Source: Flavobacteriales bacterium (GTDB taxonomy: Bacteria > Bacteroidota > Bacteroidia > Flavobacteriales_C > GCA-002722245). Taken from it: 32,806 bases of DNA. Location of the stretch: positions 1 to 32,806 of the forward strand of contig JAHEZM010000035.1 of the NCBI GenBank assembly GCA_023251075.1, given 5' to 3'. Position numbers and translations under genes: made by a program. Shown piece by piece: positions 32,589-32,806 of this stretch. Positions within the stretch are counted from its first letter, which is position 1. Each line of letters begins with the position of its first letter. Below the pieces are notes generated by a model. The model had not been told where the DNA came from and searched no databases. It saw nothing but the letters and a program-made list of their open reading frames with translations.

Positions 32589-32806
32589 ATGGAAAAAATC
32601 CAATTCGGATTGAAGGAAAACTGGAAACAGTTTTCACTTCTCGTTATCATTAATGCTTTTGTTGGCGGTATGATAGGACTTGAACGTACTGTTTTACCTC
32701 AACTTGCTGAACAAGAATTTGGCATTTCTTCCAAAACAGCCATCTTCTCATTCATTGTGGCTTTTGGAATCACTAAAGCAATTTGCAATTACTTTACCGG
32801 CAAATT
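32589..32806 (+). CDS. MFS transporter, N-terminal part (runs off window)
   Basis: The ATG at 32589 opens a frame that continues to the window edge, giving 72 codons. The readable part begins MEKIQFGLKENWKQFS, then a first helix (LLVIINAFVGGMIGL), a loop ERTVLPQLAEQEFGISS and a second helix (TAIFSFIVAFGITKAICNYF), the usual opening of a major facilitator superfamily transporter. It starts nine bases after the rhodanese/MBL stop and is likely co-transcribed with it. Substrate cannot be told; a sulfur-anion role is only suggested by the neighbour. Confidence 0.7.
   Translation, partial: MEKIQFGLKENWKQFSLLVIINAFVGGMIGLERTVLPQLAEQEFGISSKTAIFSFIVAFGITKAICNYFTGK

Overview
The window is a compact, AT-rich stretch of a Bacteroidota chromosome. 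The lineage call rests on several independent signs: a single-polypeptide SecDF, a secreted VCBS/FG-GAP protein with a type IX secretion (T9SS) C-terminal sorting domain, a PorE-like TPR/PD40/OmpA lipoprotein, a DUF2851 protein, start codons without clear Shine-Dalgarno sites, and promoters of the TTTG / TAnnTTTG type. I cannot fix a genus from sequence alone. There are 31 genes or gene remnants and no gap longer than about 225 bases between them.

Layout. 1-2325: no clear gene in the first 191 bases, then two unrecognised envelope proteins, one ending in glycine-rich collagen-like repeats. 2331-6658 (minus): a tightly overlapping operon of UMF1-type MFS transporter, L-2-hydroxyglutarate oxidase, lipoprotein and M16 peptidase. 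6709-6835 (minus): a gene-free interval with a promoter-like box, two hairpins and an intrinsic terminator, a candidate small RNA or leader. 6883-9711 (minus): an unknown protein and the T9SS cargo. 9884-15359 (plus): secDF, tatA and the PorE-like lipoprotein, an export-machinery block. 15381-18522: terminator, then purM-prfA-pyrF. 18533-19308: a REP-associated tyrosine transposase (RAYT) gene flanked on each side by an inverted pair of REP-like hairpins. 19424-26400: DUF2851, PspC-like protein, RmlD-like reductase, AGCS amino-acid symporter, ComEA-like protein, apt, acyl-CoA dehydrogenase and a UPF0316 membrane protein.

26440-29407 is the most suggestive functional unit: a perfect 16-bp palindrome next to a promoter box, followed by an overlapping or abutting trio encoding a di-heme c-type cytochrome lipoprotein (DHOR/DUF1111), a Tat-type Rieske [2Fe-2S] lipoprotein and a porin-like outer-membrane barrel. 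This looks like a regulated extracytoplasmic redox module, possibly metal-controlled. 30312-32806 looks like accessory DNA: a serine-recombinase C-terminal remnant, then a Crp/Fnr regulator, a rhodanese/metallo-beta-lactamase fusion (persulfide dioxygenase-like) and the start of an MFS transporter that runs off the window.

Housekeeping functions (SecDF, TatA, PurM, RF1, PyrF, Apt) are secure from motifs. The outer-membrane and hypothetical proteins are described by architecture only. Start sites were moved inward from the longest frame for TatA, PurM, RF1, the RAYT, the PspC-like protein, the UPF0316 protein and the unknown protein ending at 6883.
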